Shown here piece by piece: positions 1 through 8,297 of a stretch of 8,297 nucleotides of DNA. The notes under the pieces were generated by a model that searched no databases, was not told where the DNA came from, and was given only the letters and a program-made list of their open reading frames with translations. The first letter of the stretch is position 1. Each line of letters opens with the position of its first letter. A program made the position numbers and the translations under genes. Source of the DNA: JBKPNX01 sp046732855 (GTDB taxonomy: Bacteria > Pseudomonadota > Alphaproteobacteria > Geminicoccales > Geminicoccaceae); contig JBKPNX010000266.1 of NCBI GenBank assembly GCA_046732855.1, positions 1 to 8,297 on the forward strand. Reading direction: 5' to 3'.

Positions 1-2086
<2,086 letters not shown>

Positions 2087-2096
2087 GGCTGCGCTG

Positions 2097-2104
2097 CTCC
2101 CCCT
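2097..2104 (-). promoter_or_regulatory. Shine-Dalgarno sequence of clpB
   Basis: Read on the minus strand the bases are AGGGGGAG, a strong match to the anti-16S sequence, ending 10 nt before GTG 2086. It supports the GTG as the true start, in agreement with the point where ClpB homology begins. Confidence 0.6.
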
Positions 2105-2110
2105 ATTGCC

Positions 2111-2160
2111 CCGCTCACCCGTGCCGGCGCCGGTTTGCTGCGCCACTCACCCGTACCGGC
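2111..2160. repeat. Diverged direct repeat in the clpB leader
   Basis: Two 18-bp copies at 2111-2128 (CCGCTCACCCGTGCCGGC) and 2143-2160 (CCACTCACCCGTACCGGC) match at 16 of 18 positions and are 32 bp apart, start to start. The right copy contains the final codons and TGA stop of the dnaK relic. The left copy lies in the clpB leader. The sequence after each copy is also loosely similar, so the simplest reading is an old 32-bp tandem duplication of the dnaK 3' end. A paired regulator site is possible but has no other support. Confidence 0.45.
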
Positions 2161-2551
2161 GCGGTGGGCGCTCCTTGAACGTGGCGTCCACCACCTCCTG
2201 CCGGCCGGTAGCGGTTCCGCCCGCGCCCGCGCCGGCCTCGGACAGTGTCGCCGCGGCGCGCTCGATCGCTTCGCCGAGCCGCATCAGCGCCCGCTAGAGC
2301 GGTCGAAGCCGGCGATGTCGTTCCGGCGGACGGCCGCGCTCAGCGCCAGGATTGCGTCCTCGACCGGCCTGCGCGCCACCTCGCCCGCGCCATGCTCCGC
2401 ATGCTGCAGCTGCGCCGTGTGGATCATCGCGTCGGCCTGAGTGCGCGCCCCGACCAGCTCGCGCCGCCGCCGGTCCTCCGCCGCATGCGCCTTGGCCTTT
2501 TTAGATGCGCCCTCTGCTCGCCTTCTGCAAGGCGACCGAGGCCTGGATCCG
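2147..2551 (-). pseudogene. dnaK: C-terminal relic of a DnaK (Hsp70) chaperone gene
   Basis: A broken gene recognisable as the last ~125 residues of DnaK, from the end of the substrate-binding beta domain through the helical lid to the tail. Segment 1 (2551-2504) reads RIQASVALQKASRGRI and lines up without gaps with the family's RIQASGGLSDADIERM; it then meets a TAA at 2503-2501 and a 2-nt deletion. Segment 2 (2496-2287) contains KAHAAEDRRRRELVGARTQA and IHTAQLQHAEHG, then loses several residues and ends at a TGA at 2286-2284. Segment 3 (2287-2150) contains RLGEAIERAA and the DnaK tail signature VVDATFKER, ending at TGA 2149-2147. Everything upstream (ATPase domain and most of the substrate-binding domain) is missing, and the adjoining deacetylase gene ends 24 nt before the first recognisable codon. 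Several independent lesions make a sequencing error unlikely. The identification rests on remembered family motifs, not an alignment search. A working dnaK presumably lies elsewhere in the genome. Confidence 0.8.
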
Positions 2552-2575
2552 GTCGAACGCTCGAGCAGCGCGATC

Positions 2576-3541
2576 CTAACGGTGATAGCGAGCCCTTTTC
2601 ACGATGCGATCGGCCAGCCAGCGGAGGTTCAGCGCCAGCTCGTACCAATACCCCGGATCAGCATCCTTGGCGTGGCTGGCGCGAAGATGATCCAGCAAGG
2701 TGCCCACGGGCACGAACCAACCGGCCCGGCCGGCAAGGTCCTCGATGGCTCGGCGAAAACGGGGTACCAGCCGGCCATCGGAGCCGACGAAGCCCGATGC
2801 GAAATGCGTATAGACAATGCACGCTCCGCCCTGGTCCTCCAGGCGGTCGAGGTTCTCCGGCGCCAACAGATCGATCATTTCCTCCACCGTGTGACCGTCG
2901 GAAGAGCTGAACCACAGGTTGGAATAACTGGCCTTTCTTGTGACTCGATACGGCATTCTTGGGTCGCAGGCGAGCGTGTCGATGTCATTGAATGTAAGAT
3001 TACGCATGTAGAGGATATGCTGTTTCGCGATATCGCCCCAGAACTGGGGGGAATCGGGCCGGCTACCCAGACTGTGATTCGGCGCCCCGCCTCGCGAGCT
3101 CAGGAATACCGTCGCCCAGCGATACAGCGTGCTAATGGGGAACGCGAAGCGCTCGTGCCACCAGTAGAGATTGCTGGGATTGCTCGAATGGTTGGTATGA
3201 AGGCGTGGATATTCGCCGATCTTCCTCCTGAATATTTCCATGCCTTCCATGATCTCGCGGCTGGTGAAGATGCCATCACCGACTCCGTGCAGCGCGATCT
3301 CGAAGCCTTGGGAGCGGAGTTGGAGAATGAAGCTGAGATAATCATCGTCCATCAATGACTGACCGCTGAACCGCCCGCGCGGAGGGTATACCCACACCGA
3401 CTTGGTCGTAAGGACTCCACAGTCGTTCAGCAAGTGATACACGGGCGACAGATTGCGGACGGTGCCGTCATCTGCGTCATCGAACACCGAAAAGGCGAAA
3501 CGGCGCCCGCCCGGAAACTGGACGCCTGGATACTTCGGCAT
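2576..3541 (-). CDS. Polysaccharide deacetylase-fold (NodB-like) protein, last gene of the polysaccharide module
   Basis: 321 residues, probably cytoplasmic (no signal peptide or membrane segment). It resembles the divergent NodB-like proteins found in polysaccharide loci that begin with an FDD..D..T motif. Candidate metal-site residues: D21/D22 in VFDDADDGT, H85 in ALHGVGDG, H115 and H118 in the HTNHSSNP stretch, and H246 in VYTHF near the end of the barrel. The spacing differs from classical NodB (TFDDG then HxxxH), so deacetylation of an N-acetyl sugar is inferred and the exact substrate unknown. The ATG is fixed by an in-frame TGA only 12 nt upstream; a G-rich tract before the ATG may serve as ribosome binding site. 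It lies 199 nt after the preceding glycosyltransferase and runs directly into the dnaK relic. Its DNA is clearly lower in GC than the flanks (about 50% in sampled stretches against about 70%), suggesting separate, recent acquisition. Confidence 0.82.
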   Translation of the reverse strand: MPKYPGVQFPGGRRFAFSVFDDADDGTVRNLSPVYHLLNDCGVLTTKSVWVYPPRGRFSGQSLMDDDYLSFILQLRSQGFEIALHGVGDGIFTSREIMEGMEIFRRKIGEYPRLHTNHSSNPSNLYWWHERFAFPISTLYRWATVFLSSRGGAPNHSLGSRPDSPQFWGDIAKQHILYMRNLTFNDIDTLACDPRMPYRVTRKASYSNLWFSSSDGHTVEEMIDLLAPENLDRLEDQGGACIVYTHFASGFVGSDGRLVPRFRRAIEDLAGRAGWFVPVGTLLDHLRASHAKDADPGYWYELALNLRWLADRIVKRARYHR

Positions 3542-3631
3542 TGCCCCCGCTCAGCCCTCGTGCTCAGTCAACATGGGCGCAGCTCGGACCCGACATGGTT
3601 CCAGAAGGCGCTAAGGGGAGCTCTTGCACCG

Positions 3632-3660
3632 ATGCGGCGTGCGCGCAACGCGTGCCGCAT
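3632..3660. other. Stem-loop between the glycosyltransferase and the last deacetylase gene
   Basis: ATGCGGCGTGCG, a 5-nt loop CGCAA, then CGCGTGCCGCAT. Ten of the twelve pairs are Watson-Crick. In RNA of the plus sense the other two would be G-U wobbles; in minus-sense RNA, the direction of the genes here, they are A/C mismatches. It lies about 80 nt past the stop at 3741. No T-run follows on the minus strand, so it is not a typical intrinsic terminator. It may be an attenuating or RNA-stabilising hairpin, or chance in GC-rich DNA. Confidence 0.3.
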
Positions 3661-3740
3661 GGGCCGCGCCGCCGCGCCACGGCGAAATGACGCGCCGGAA
3701 GCGAATCGCGTTTGTCCGCAACCGCGCCTCGGCGCCGGCC

Positions 3741-4979
3741 TCAAGCGGCATGACGCAATCCGAGCTGGCGAGCGAGCGTTTCCTCGAAACCACGGGCGAT
3801 AGCAGTCCAGGTGAGGTGACGCGCGATGTACGCCCGGCCTCGCTCGCCCATCGAGCGCGCTCTTTCAGGATCGGCCAGAAGCTCCCGAATCGCGGCGGCG
3901 ACCGCTTCGCCATCGCCGGCTGGCGTGACAATACCGGCGCCGGCCTGGCGCACCAGATCGGCGCCCTCGCTGTTCCCGGCATAGACGAGAGGAACCCCTG
4001 CTGCCATGGCGTTGACCGCACGTACCGGGCGGGCTGCGGCCGCGATCGGCAGATCACGGAGCGTGCTGAGGCCGACCGCGGCGCGCCGGTACAGCGGCAG
4101 GACGGCAGCCGGAGGTATCGGGTCGGCGAACCGCACGTTCGTCAGACCGCGCGCGCCGGCAAGGTCGATCAGCTTGGTTTTCTCCGAGCCGTCGCCGACC
4201 AGCAACACGACCAGATCGGGCAGATCGGCGAGCCAGGCCGCCGCGTCCAGAAGCGTCTCCATGCCATGGATGTAGCCGTGCGTGCCGATGCACACGGCGA
4301 GCTGGCGGCGCCGCAGGTCGTGCGCGTCCAAAAGGCGCTCGACGGTCGCCTCGTCCACCGCAGGGTGAGCGTCGGCGCCGTTCGGCAGAAGCAGAACCTT
4401 TTCTGCGGGAACCCCCTGCCGCTGAACCAGATCGTCGACGATGCCGCGGGTCGCGGCGGTGATCAGATCGGCGCGCGCGTGACAGAAGCGGGCGTACCGG
4501 GCAAGCCCGGCCAGGACGCGCCGGTTCGTGATGACGCCGAAATCACGCATCGCCTCGATCCACTGGTCGGCGATGTTGAAAACCAGCAATGCCCGCGGGA
4601 ACCGCCGTCGGTAGGCAAGCGCAGTAAGGAACAGCGTGATCGGCGGCGATTCCACGAAGATCACGTCGGGTTCGGCGACCCGGCGCAACGACAGCAGCGC
4701 CGTGCCCATGAAGCTCAGGTAGTTGAGCGCCCGCCCGATGCCTGCGCCCTTGGCTGCCCACAGCCAGGTCCGATGGACGGGGAAGCCCTCGTGGCTCTCA
4801 CTGAGGCGCATCCGGCCTCGGTAAGCCGGCAGGATACGGCCGGTCGGATAATTGGGCAGCGCGGTGACGATCTCGACACTGTGGCCGAGTCGCCGCAGCT
4901 CGCGGGCGAGCGCAAGCAGGCGCACAGGCGGCGCGCCCGTCTCGGGCGCGAAATACTGCGTGAGAATCAGGAGACGCAT
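3741..4979 (-). CDS. Glycosyltransferase family 4 (GT-B fold, WbuB-like)
   Basis: 412 residues; predicted to transfer a sugar from a nucleotide-sugar donor to a growing polysaccharide repeat unit at the cytoplasmic face of the inner membrane. The N-terminal acceptor domain opens with MRLLILTQYFAPETGAPPVR, followed by the LGHSVEIVTALPNYPTG stretch usual in WbuB-type GT4 enzymes. The C-terminal donor domain has IGTHGYIHGMETLLDAA (231-247), VGDGSEKTKL (261-270) and the donor loop RPVRAVNAMAAGVPLVYAG (317-335). In relatives the loop normally reads PSK..E.MAAG; here the Lys is Arg320 and the Glu is Asn323. ATG 4979 is chosen because homology starts there; a longer open frame to 5171 only overlaps the neighbour. 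It overlaps the end of the upstream glycosyltransferase by 13 nt and has no clear Shine-Dalgarno, which fits translational coupling. The specific sugar cannot be told from sequence. Confidence 0.9.
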   Translation of the reverse strand: MRLLILTQYFAPETGAPPVRLLALARELRRLGHSVEIVTALPNYPTGRILPAYRGRMRLSESHEGFPVHRTWLWAAKGAGIGRALNYLSFMGTALLSLRRVAEPDVIFVESPPITLFLTALAYRRRFPRALLVFNIADQWIEAMRDFGVITNRRVLAGLARYARFCHARADLITAATRGIVDDLVQRQGVPAEKVLLLPNGADAHPAVDEATVERLLDAHDLRRRQLAVCIGTHGYIHGMETLLDAAAWLADLPDLVVLLVGDGSEKTKLIDLAGARGLTNVRFADPIPPAAVLPLYRRAAVGLSTLRDLPIAAAARPVRAVNAMAAGVPLVYAGNSEGADLVRQAGAGIVTPAGDGEAVAAAIRELLADPERARSMGERGRAYIARHLTWTAIARGFEETLARQLGLRHAA

Positions 4980-6166
4980 GGCGTCGTCGGCGGCGCGACC
5001 CGCCGGTACAGCTCGAACAGCTTCTTGCGCTCTGCCGCCCAGGAATAAAGGATGCCGGCCCGACGCCTGCCTTGCTCGCCCATCGCCTGGGCTTCGTCGG
5101 GGTGAGCGAAGAGCCACTCGATCGCGCGAGCAAGCGCCACAGGATCGGCGGGAGCGATGAGCAGCCCGCACGCGCCATCACCCAAGATCTCGCGATATGC
5201 TGGGAAATCCGAGGCCACCACCGGCAGACCTGCCGCCATGTACTCAAACATCTTGACCGGATAGGCATCGATGAAGCAGGGGTCCGGGTGCAGAACGGCC
5301 AGACCGGCGCGCACGTTCGCCATGATTTGGGCGATGTCAGGGCGGTCCAGCCAGCCGAGATAGTCCACCCGCGCCCAGCCCGACTCTGCCCGGCTCTGCG
5401 CCTCCTCGTCGGCCTCGAACCCGCCAGCCAGCTGCAGGCATTGCGCCGCACCGTCCCGGACCAGTCCGGCCGCTCTGACCATATCGAACAGCCCGCGCGC
5501 CTTGGACAGGCTACCGACGTAACAGACCCGCAACGGGCGCTCGAGATACGGCGTGTCAGCCACCGTCGAGAATTCCTCGAACATGGGGAAATTGCGCAGG
5601 GTCGTGGTCTTGGCCGGCGGAAAGCGGGCCGCGATGGTCGGCGTCACCGCGACGATGCCGTCGAACAGGCGCCCCGCGAGCCCCTCCAGCGCAGCCATCA
5701 TCAGGGACAGCGGGCGTCTGGCGATCGGGCTGATCCACTGCTTGGTGAGGATCTTCTGCGGATAGTCCTCGTGAACGTCGTACACCACCCGGCGACCGAG
5801 CAACTTGAGGGCAAAGCCGAGCGTGATCAGCTCGGGGTCGTGGAAGTGGTAGATGTCGGCCGGCAGCCTCACACACCTGATCAGGATACGCCATACCGTC
5901 GCCGACATCCTGCGGAGGCGGCCGCCACCGAGCGCCGGGACCCCGAGGATGCGCACGCCCGCGACGCTTTCACTTCTTTCTCCCGGTCCGATTACAGTGA
6001 CGGCAAAGCCGTGCGCCGCGAGGGAGCGGCATTCCTTATGGAAGATGCGATCGTCACCGGTCTGATGCGCCGAGGTGATGTGCACCACCCTGGTCGACGC
6101 GGGGGACGGGGCTTCGAGAGTCCCGCATCTCGTGCCTCGAGGGCTGGCCATGTCCCTCATTCCCAT
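4967..6166 (-). CDS. Glycosyltransferase family 4 (GT-B fold)
   Basis: About 399 residues. The family retains the anomeric configuration of a nucleotide-sugar donor; here it probably adds one sugar of the repeat unit at the inner membrane. The N-terminal domain begins at about residue 26 with RVVHITSAHQTGDDRIFHKEC, typical of GT4 proteins acting on lipid-linked acceptors. It continues with YHFHDPELI (106-114) and VVYDVHEDYP (127-136). The C-terminal domain has CYVGSLSKARG (215-225) and the donor loop YPVKMFEYMAAGLPVVASDFP (303-322), in which Lys305 and Glu308 are the conserved phosphate- and sugar-binding residues; all look intact. The start is uncertain: TTG 6181 and ATGs at 6166, 6160 and 6151 all precede the first conserved strand. 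ATG 6166 is chosen over the rarer TTG, and 6151 also has an AGGG nearby. It lies 138 nt after the upstream deacetylase stop and overlaps the next glycosyltransferase by 13 nt. Confidence 0.9.
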   Translation of the reverse strand: MGMRDMASPRGTRCGTLEAPSPASTRVVHITSAHQTGDDRIFHKECRSLAAHGFAVTVIGPGERSESVAGVRILGVPALGGGRLRRMSATVWRILIRCVRLPADIYHFHDPELITLGFALKLLGRRVVYDVHEDYPQKILTKQWISPIARRPLSLMMAALEGLAGRLFDGIVAVTPTIAARFPPAKTTTLRNFPMFEEFSTVADTPYLERPLRVCYVGSLSKARGLFDMVRAAGLVRDGAAQCLQLAGGFEADEEAQSRAESGWARVDYLGWLDRPDIAQIMANVRAGLAVLHPDPCFIDAYPVKMFEYMAAGLPVVASDFPAYREILGDGACGLLIAPADPVALARAIEWLFAHPDEAQAMGEQGRRRAGILYSWAAERKKLFELYRRVAPPTTPCVS

Positions 6167-6304
6167 GCCCCGACCCGCCAACGCAAGGCCGCTACGGGGT
6201 CACAGGCGCCGCAGCTTCCGTCGGACGAATTGACCAGCGGTGTCATGGCGAGGACGAGCGTCATTCCCGCCGATCGACGACCGCAGACTAGAGAGCCCAT
6301 GACG

Positions 6305-7717
6305 TCATGACGCCAGTTCGGCGACGACCGCTTCGTACAGCCGTTGCCGCGCGCGGGTGAGCAGCGCGTTGTTGTGCCAAAGGAGGCTGAAGCGTCCCTT
6401 GAATTGCCGGCAGATGGCCGCCAAGCGCGCGATCCGCTCGTGCGCCTGCTCGGCCGCGAGGCCAAGATACTCCCGGTCGAGCAGCGTCAGCTCCATGACC
6501 GTCAACGGCCTCTCGCGGAGCGGCAGCAGCCGGCGTTGCTCGAGGTCGTAGGCCTGGAAATCGTAGCACGTGCCGCAGCGGAAGCCAGGCTGGTCGGCAT
6601 GGGACAAGGTAGCGTCATAGGAGAGGCCAGCCGCTGCATAGTGCCGCCACGTCTCCGGCACCGCGAACCGGAGGTAGTGCTGTCGGCCTCCCCACGCCGG
6701 CTGACGCAGATCCAGGCGGTCGGCGGCCCTGAGCAGGGTGGCGAACTCGGCCTTGAGACGGGCGCCGTCGCGGTAAGTGTGATAGCTTGGATGCAGGCCG
6801 AGCTCGTGGCCGCGCGCATGGATTTCGCGGAGCACAGGGGCGACCGGCGCGGTCTCGAGCGAGTAGGCCTCGTCGAATTGCGGCTCCGAGACCCCGGCTT
6901 TGAGAAAAAAGGTGGTCTTGAGCCCGTGCCGCTCGCCGGTCGTCATCATGAAATCGAAGGTGTTGTTCGGATCGCAACGCATGCCGACGACCCCGCCGGC
7001 GGCTCTGGCGCGCAAGCGGCGCCAGGCGAGCTCCGGAGCGCGCCGCTTGGCCAGGTCCGCCGCGAGGCTGAGCGCCAGCCGGCGCCAGGGTCGGCCGACC
7101 GCGGAAAACGGTACGTCCACATCGCAGCTCAGATCCACGCAGTAGGTATGGCGCCGGCGCTCCAGCCCGGGCCAGAGCCGGTGCAAGCGGGTCCAGAGAA
7201 TCTCGAGATACTCGTTCGCCAACGGTCGCTCGAGCAGCCCGAATCGATGGCTGAACGATCCGGTGCCGGCAAAGCGATCGCGTCGATCGCGTGCTGCGCA
7301 AACGACTTCCTCGTAGCGTGACAGCATGAAGAAGATCGAGCCGAAGATGTCGATCGGAAGATGCAGCTGTCCGTCCTCCGGTTCGCTCGAGTGGCGCTCG
7401 CAATCCGGCTCGCCAAACAGGATCGGGACGGGACACTGGAGCCCAGGCGCGGCGGCGCATGAGGCCGGCCAGGCTCCCGTGGGCTCGACTGGCAGCGATG
7501 CCTGCTCGAGCCAAGCCGCTGCGGCCCGCGGGAAGAACACGTCCGGCAGATAAAGAGCGCGCTCACCGGCGTCGCCGGCGACCGTGATCCGAGTGTCCTG
7601 CCGCTCTGCGACCTGGGTGGCGTAATCGAGGCCGAGCCAATCGCGGAGCACCACGTTGCAGACGTACTCTCGCTCCTCTTCTCGACCCGGCGGATTGGTG
7701 ACGAGGAGACTAACCAT
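6305..7717 (-). CDS. Polysaccharide deacetylase family protein with DUF7033-type N-terminal region
   Basis: 470 residues in two parts. Residues 1-190 form an N-terminal region of the DUF7033 type, with the characteristic PIDIFGSIFFMLSRYEE stretch (121-137) and later ANEYLEILWTRL. Residues 191-470 form a NodB-like barrel. Candidate catalytic and metal residues: D199 and D201 in VDLSCDVDVPF (motif 1, DxD instead of DD), H309 and H313 in GLHPSYHTY (motif 2, HxxxH), R350/F351 after GGRQHY (motif 3), GFRCGTCYDF at 378-387 (motif 4) and H448 in LLWHNN (motif 5). The set is consistent with a working metal-dependent N- or O-deacetylase of a sugar. No signal peptide is seen, so it probably acts in the cytoplasm, perhaps on a lipid-linked or nucleotide-linked intermediate. 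ATG 7717 overlaps the end of the upstream transferase gene by 8 nt (ATGGTTAG), indicating translational coupling. DUF7033 proteins commonly neighbour this kind of FemAB/GNAT gene in polysaccharide loci. Confidence 0.9.
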   Translation of the reverse strand: MVSLLVTNPPGREEEREYVCNVVLRDWLGLDYATQVAERQDTRITVAGDAGERALYLPDVFFPRAAAAWLEQASLPVEPTGAWPASCAAAPGLQCPVPILFGEPDCERHSSEPEDGQLHLPIDIFGSIFFMLSRYEEVVCAARDRRDRFAGTGSFSHRFGLLERPLANEYLEILWTRLHRLWPGLERRRHTYCVDLSCDVDVPFSAVGRPWRRLALSLAADLAKRRAPELAWRRLRARAAGGVVGMRCDPNNTFDFMMTTGERHGLKTTFFLKAGVSEPQFDEAYSLETAPVAPVLREIHARGHELGLHPSYHTYRDGARLKAEFATLLRAADRLDLRQPAWGGRQHYLRFAVPETWRHYAAAGLSYDATLSHADQPGFRCGTCYDFQAYDLEQRRLLPLRERPLTVMELTLLDREYLGLAAEQAHERIARLAAICRQFKGRFSLLWHNNALLTRARQRLYEAVVAELAS

Positions 7718-8297
7718 TGGCCGACTGCCGGGCGCGGTCGGAGTGCAGATTGTAGGCCATTAGGGCCAGCTGGCCCTTCAGGGTGGCCCCGCGCGCGAGG
7801 CGCGGAAACTGCACCTGGCGGCCGCCGAAGGCGCGGAAGAAACGCTCCACCGGCTGTAGCATCGAGCCTTCGAAGTCGAAACGTCGGGTCACTTGGGCGG
7901 CATGCTTAATCGCTTCCCACATGAGCAGACTCATCGCCCCGCTGCTCCGCAGCTCAGGGTTGCCGCCACCCATCAGGTAGTAGGCTGTCTCAGAGTCCCA
8001 TACCAGATAGAGAGCGGCATGGGGCGTGCCGTCGGCGCCTTCTGCGAGGAAGATACGCCGGACGCCGCGCGCGCAGCAGGCGGCGTCTACCCGCCGGATC
8101 AGCTCTGTCGAATAGGGCACCGCGATCCCCTGGCGCTCATAGGTCATCTCGTTCAGCGCAATGAAAAGCTCGACGTCATCGATCGCGCGCACGACCACCT
8201 GCTGCTCGGCCTTCCGAATGCGCGTGCGCACTTCCTGGCGGAACCCTGTCCAGACCTTGTCGTGATCATCCAATTCATCGAGCACGTAGGTATAGCG
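7710..8297 (-). CDS. FemAB/GNAT-like acyl- or aminoacyltransferase, 5' end cut by window edge
   Basis: 195 C-terminal residues are visible and the frame stays open to the edge (RYTYVLDELDD...), so the N-terminal part is outside the window. A GTG at 8285 is internal and not a likely start. The visible part is one GNAT fold of the FemAB/Acetyltransf_6 type: a basic helix FRQEVRTRIRKAEQQ (19-33), NEMTYERQGIAVPYS (49-63), HAALYLVWDSETAYYLMGGG (93-112) and the signature FDFEGSMLQPVERFFRAFGG (140-159). Relatives transfer an acyl or aminoacyl group to an amine of an amino sugar or peptidoglycan precursor. Together with the overlapping deacetylase gene, a plausible but unproven sequence is removal of an acetyl group followed by re-acylation of the freed amine. 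It is not the PEP-CTERM-associated FemAB as far as I can judge. It ends at TAG 7712-7710. Confidence 0.88.
   Translation of the reverse strand, partial: RYTYVLDELDDHDKVWTGFRQEVRTRIRKAEQQVVVRAIDDVELFIALNEMTYERQGIAVPYSTELIRRVDAACCARGVRRIFLAEGADGTPHAALYLVWDSETAYYLMGGGNPELRSSGAMSLLMWEAIKHAAQVTRRFDFEGSMLQPVERFFRAFGGRQVQFPRLARGATLKGQLALMAYNLHSDRARQSANG

Noticed and set aside
3542..3740. Possible small minus-strand peptide ending in AFWNHVGSELRPC within the intergenic gap
   Set aside because: A frame of about 30 codons with no clear ribosome binding site and no recognised family; insufficient to call a gene.
3624..5048. 474-residue plus-strand open frame opposite the WbuB-like glycosyltransferase
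   Set aside because: The minus strand carries a complete GT4 enzyme with conserved motifs. The plus-strand product shows none and has the composition of an antisense shadow.
4980..5171. N-terminal extension of the WbuB-like glycosyltransferase to 5171
   Set aside because: The extra 64 residues overlap the upstream glycosyltransferase coding region, are Arg-rich without homology, and precede the canonical MRLLILTQYFAP start.
6298..6309. Perfect 12-bp palindrome CATGACGTCATG across the stop codon of the DUF7033 deacetylase gene
   Set aside because: About two perfect 12-bp palindromes are expected by chance in a window this size, and no second site or nearby promoter supports an operator.
5072..6310. 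412-residue plus-strand open frame opposite the other glycosyltransferase
   Set aside because: Same reasoning: the minus-strand GT4 is clear and the plus-strand product is low-complexity and unrecognisable.
6344..7321. 325-residue plus-strand open frame opposite the DUF7033 deacetylase
   Set aside because: The opposite strand encodes a complete deacetylase with all five motifs; no domain is visible on the plus strand.
7710..8297. Assignment to the PEP-CTERM/exosortase (XrtA) system because a FemAB-like gene neighbours a deacetylase
   Set aside because: The deacetylase is of the DUF7033 type, not the XrtA-associated DUF3473 type, and no exosortase or PEP-CTERM protein is in the window.

Overview
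The window comes from a GC-rich bacterial chromosome, most likely an alphaproteobacterium (Rhodospirillales-like). The evidence is the ClpB sequence, the strong G/C third-position bias and the long open antisense frames typical of such DNA. The assignment is inference from sequence character. Every gene I can support is on the minus strand, so transcription runs from high to low coordinates.

From the right edge down to about 2576 lies a surface-polysaccharide module of five genes: a FemAB/GNAT-like transferase (5' end outside the window), a DUF7033-type polysaccharide deacetylase overlapping it by 8 nt, two GT4 glycosyltransferases overlapping each other by 13 nt, and a second, unrelated NodB-like deacetylase-fold protein. 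Together they look like part of an exopolysaccharide, capsule or O-antigen locus. The glycosyltransferases would build a lipid-linked oligosaccharide. The deacetylase-fold proteins and the FemAB/GNAT protein would modify amino sugars or attach acyl/aminoacyl groups. The locus evidently continues past the right edge.

Between 2551 and 2147 is a broken C-terminal piece of a DnaK (Hsp70) gene, recognisable in three successive frames with stops and small deletions. It abuts the end of the last polysaccharide gene, whose DNA is clearly lower in GC than its surroundings. This suggests that the polysaccharide module, or at least its last gene, replaced most of an older dnaK copy next to clpB.

From 2086 to the left edge is clpB, intact as far as it can be seen (695 codons, through the second Walker B motif), encoding the Hsp100 disaggregase that works with DnaK. 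The short leader before clpB carries a good Shine-Dalgarno sequence and a diverged 18-bp direct repeat. I found no tRNA, rRNA, CRISPR array, insertion sequence or integrase. The best candidates for something unusual are the dnaK relic at the island junction, the GT4 enzyme with substituted catalytic-loop residues, and the pairing of two unrelated deacetylase-fold proteins with a FemAB-like transferase. I see no clear sign of a wholly new system.
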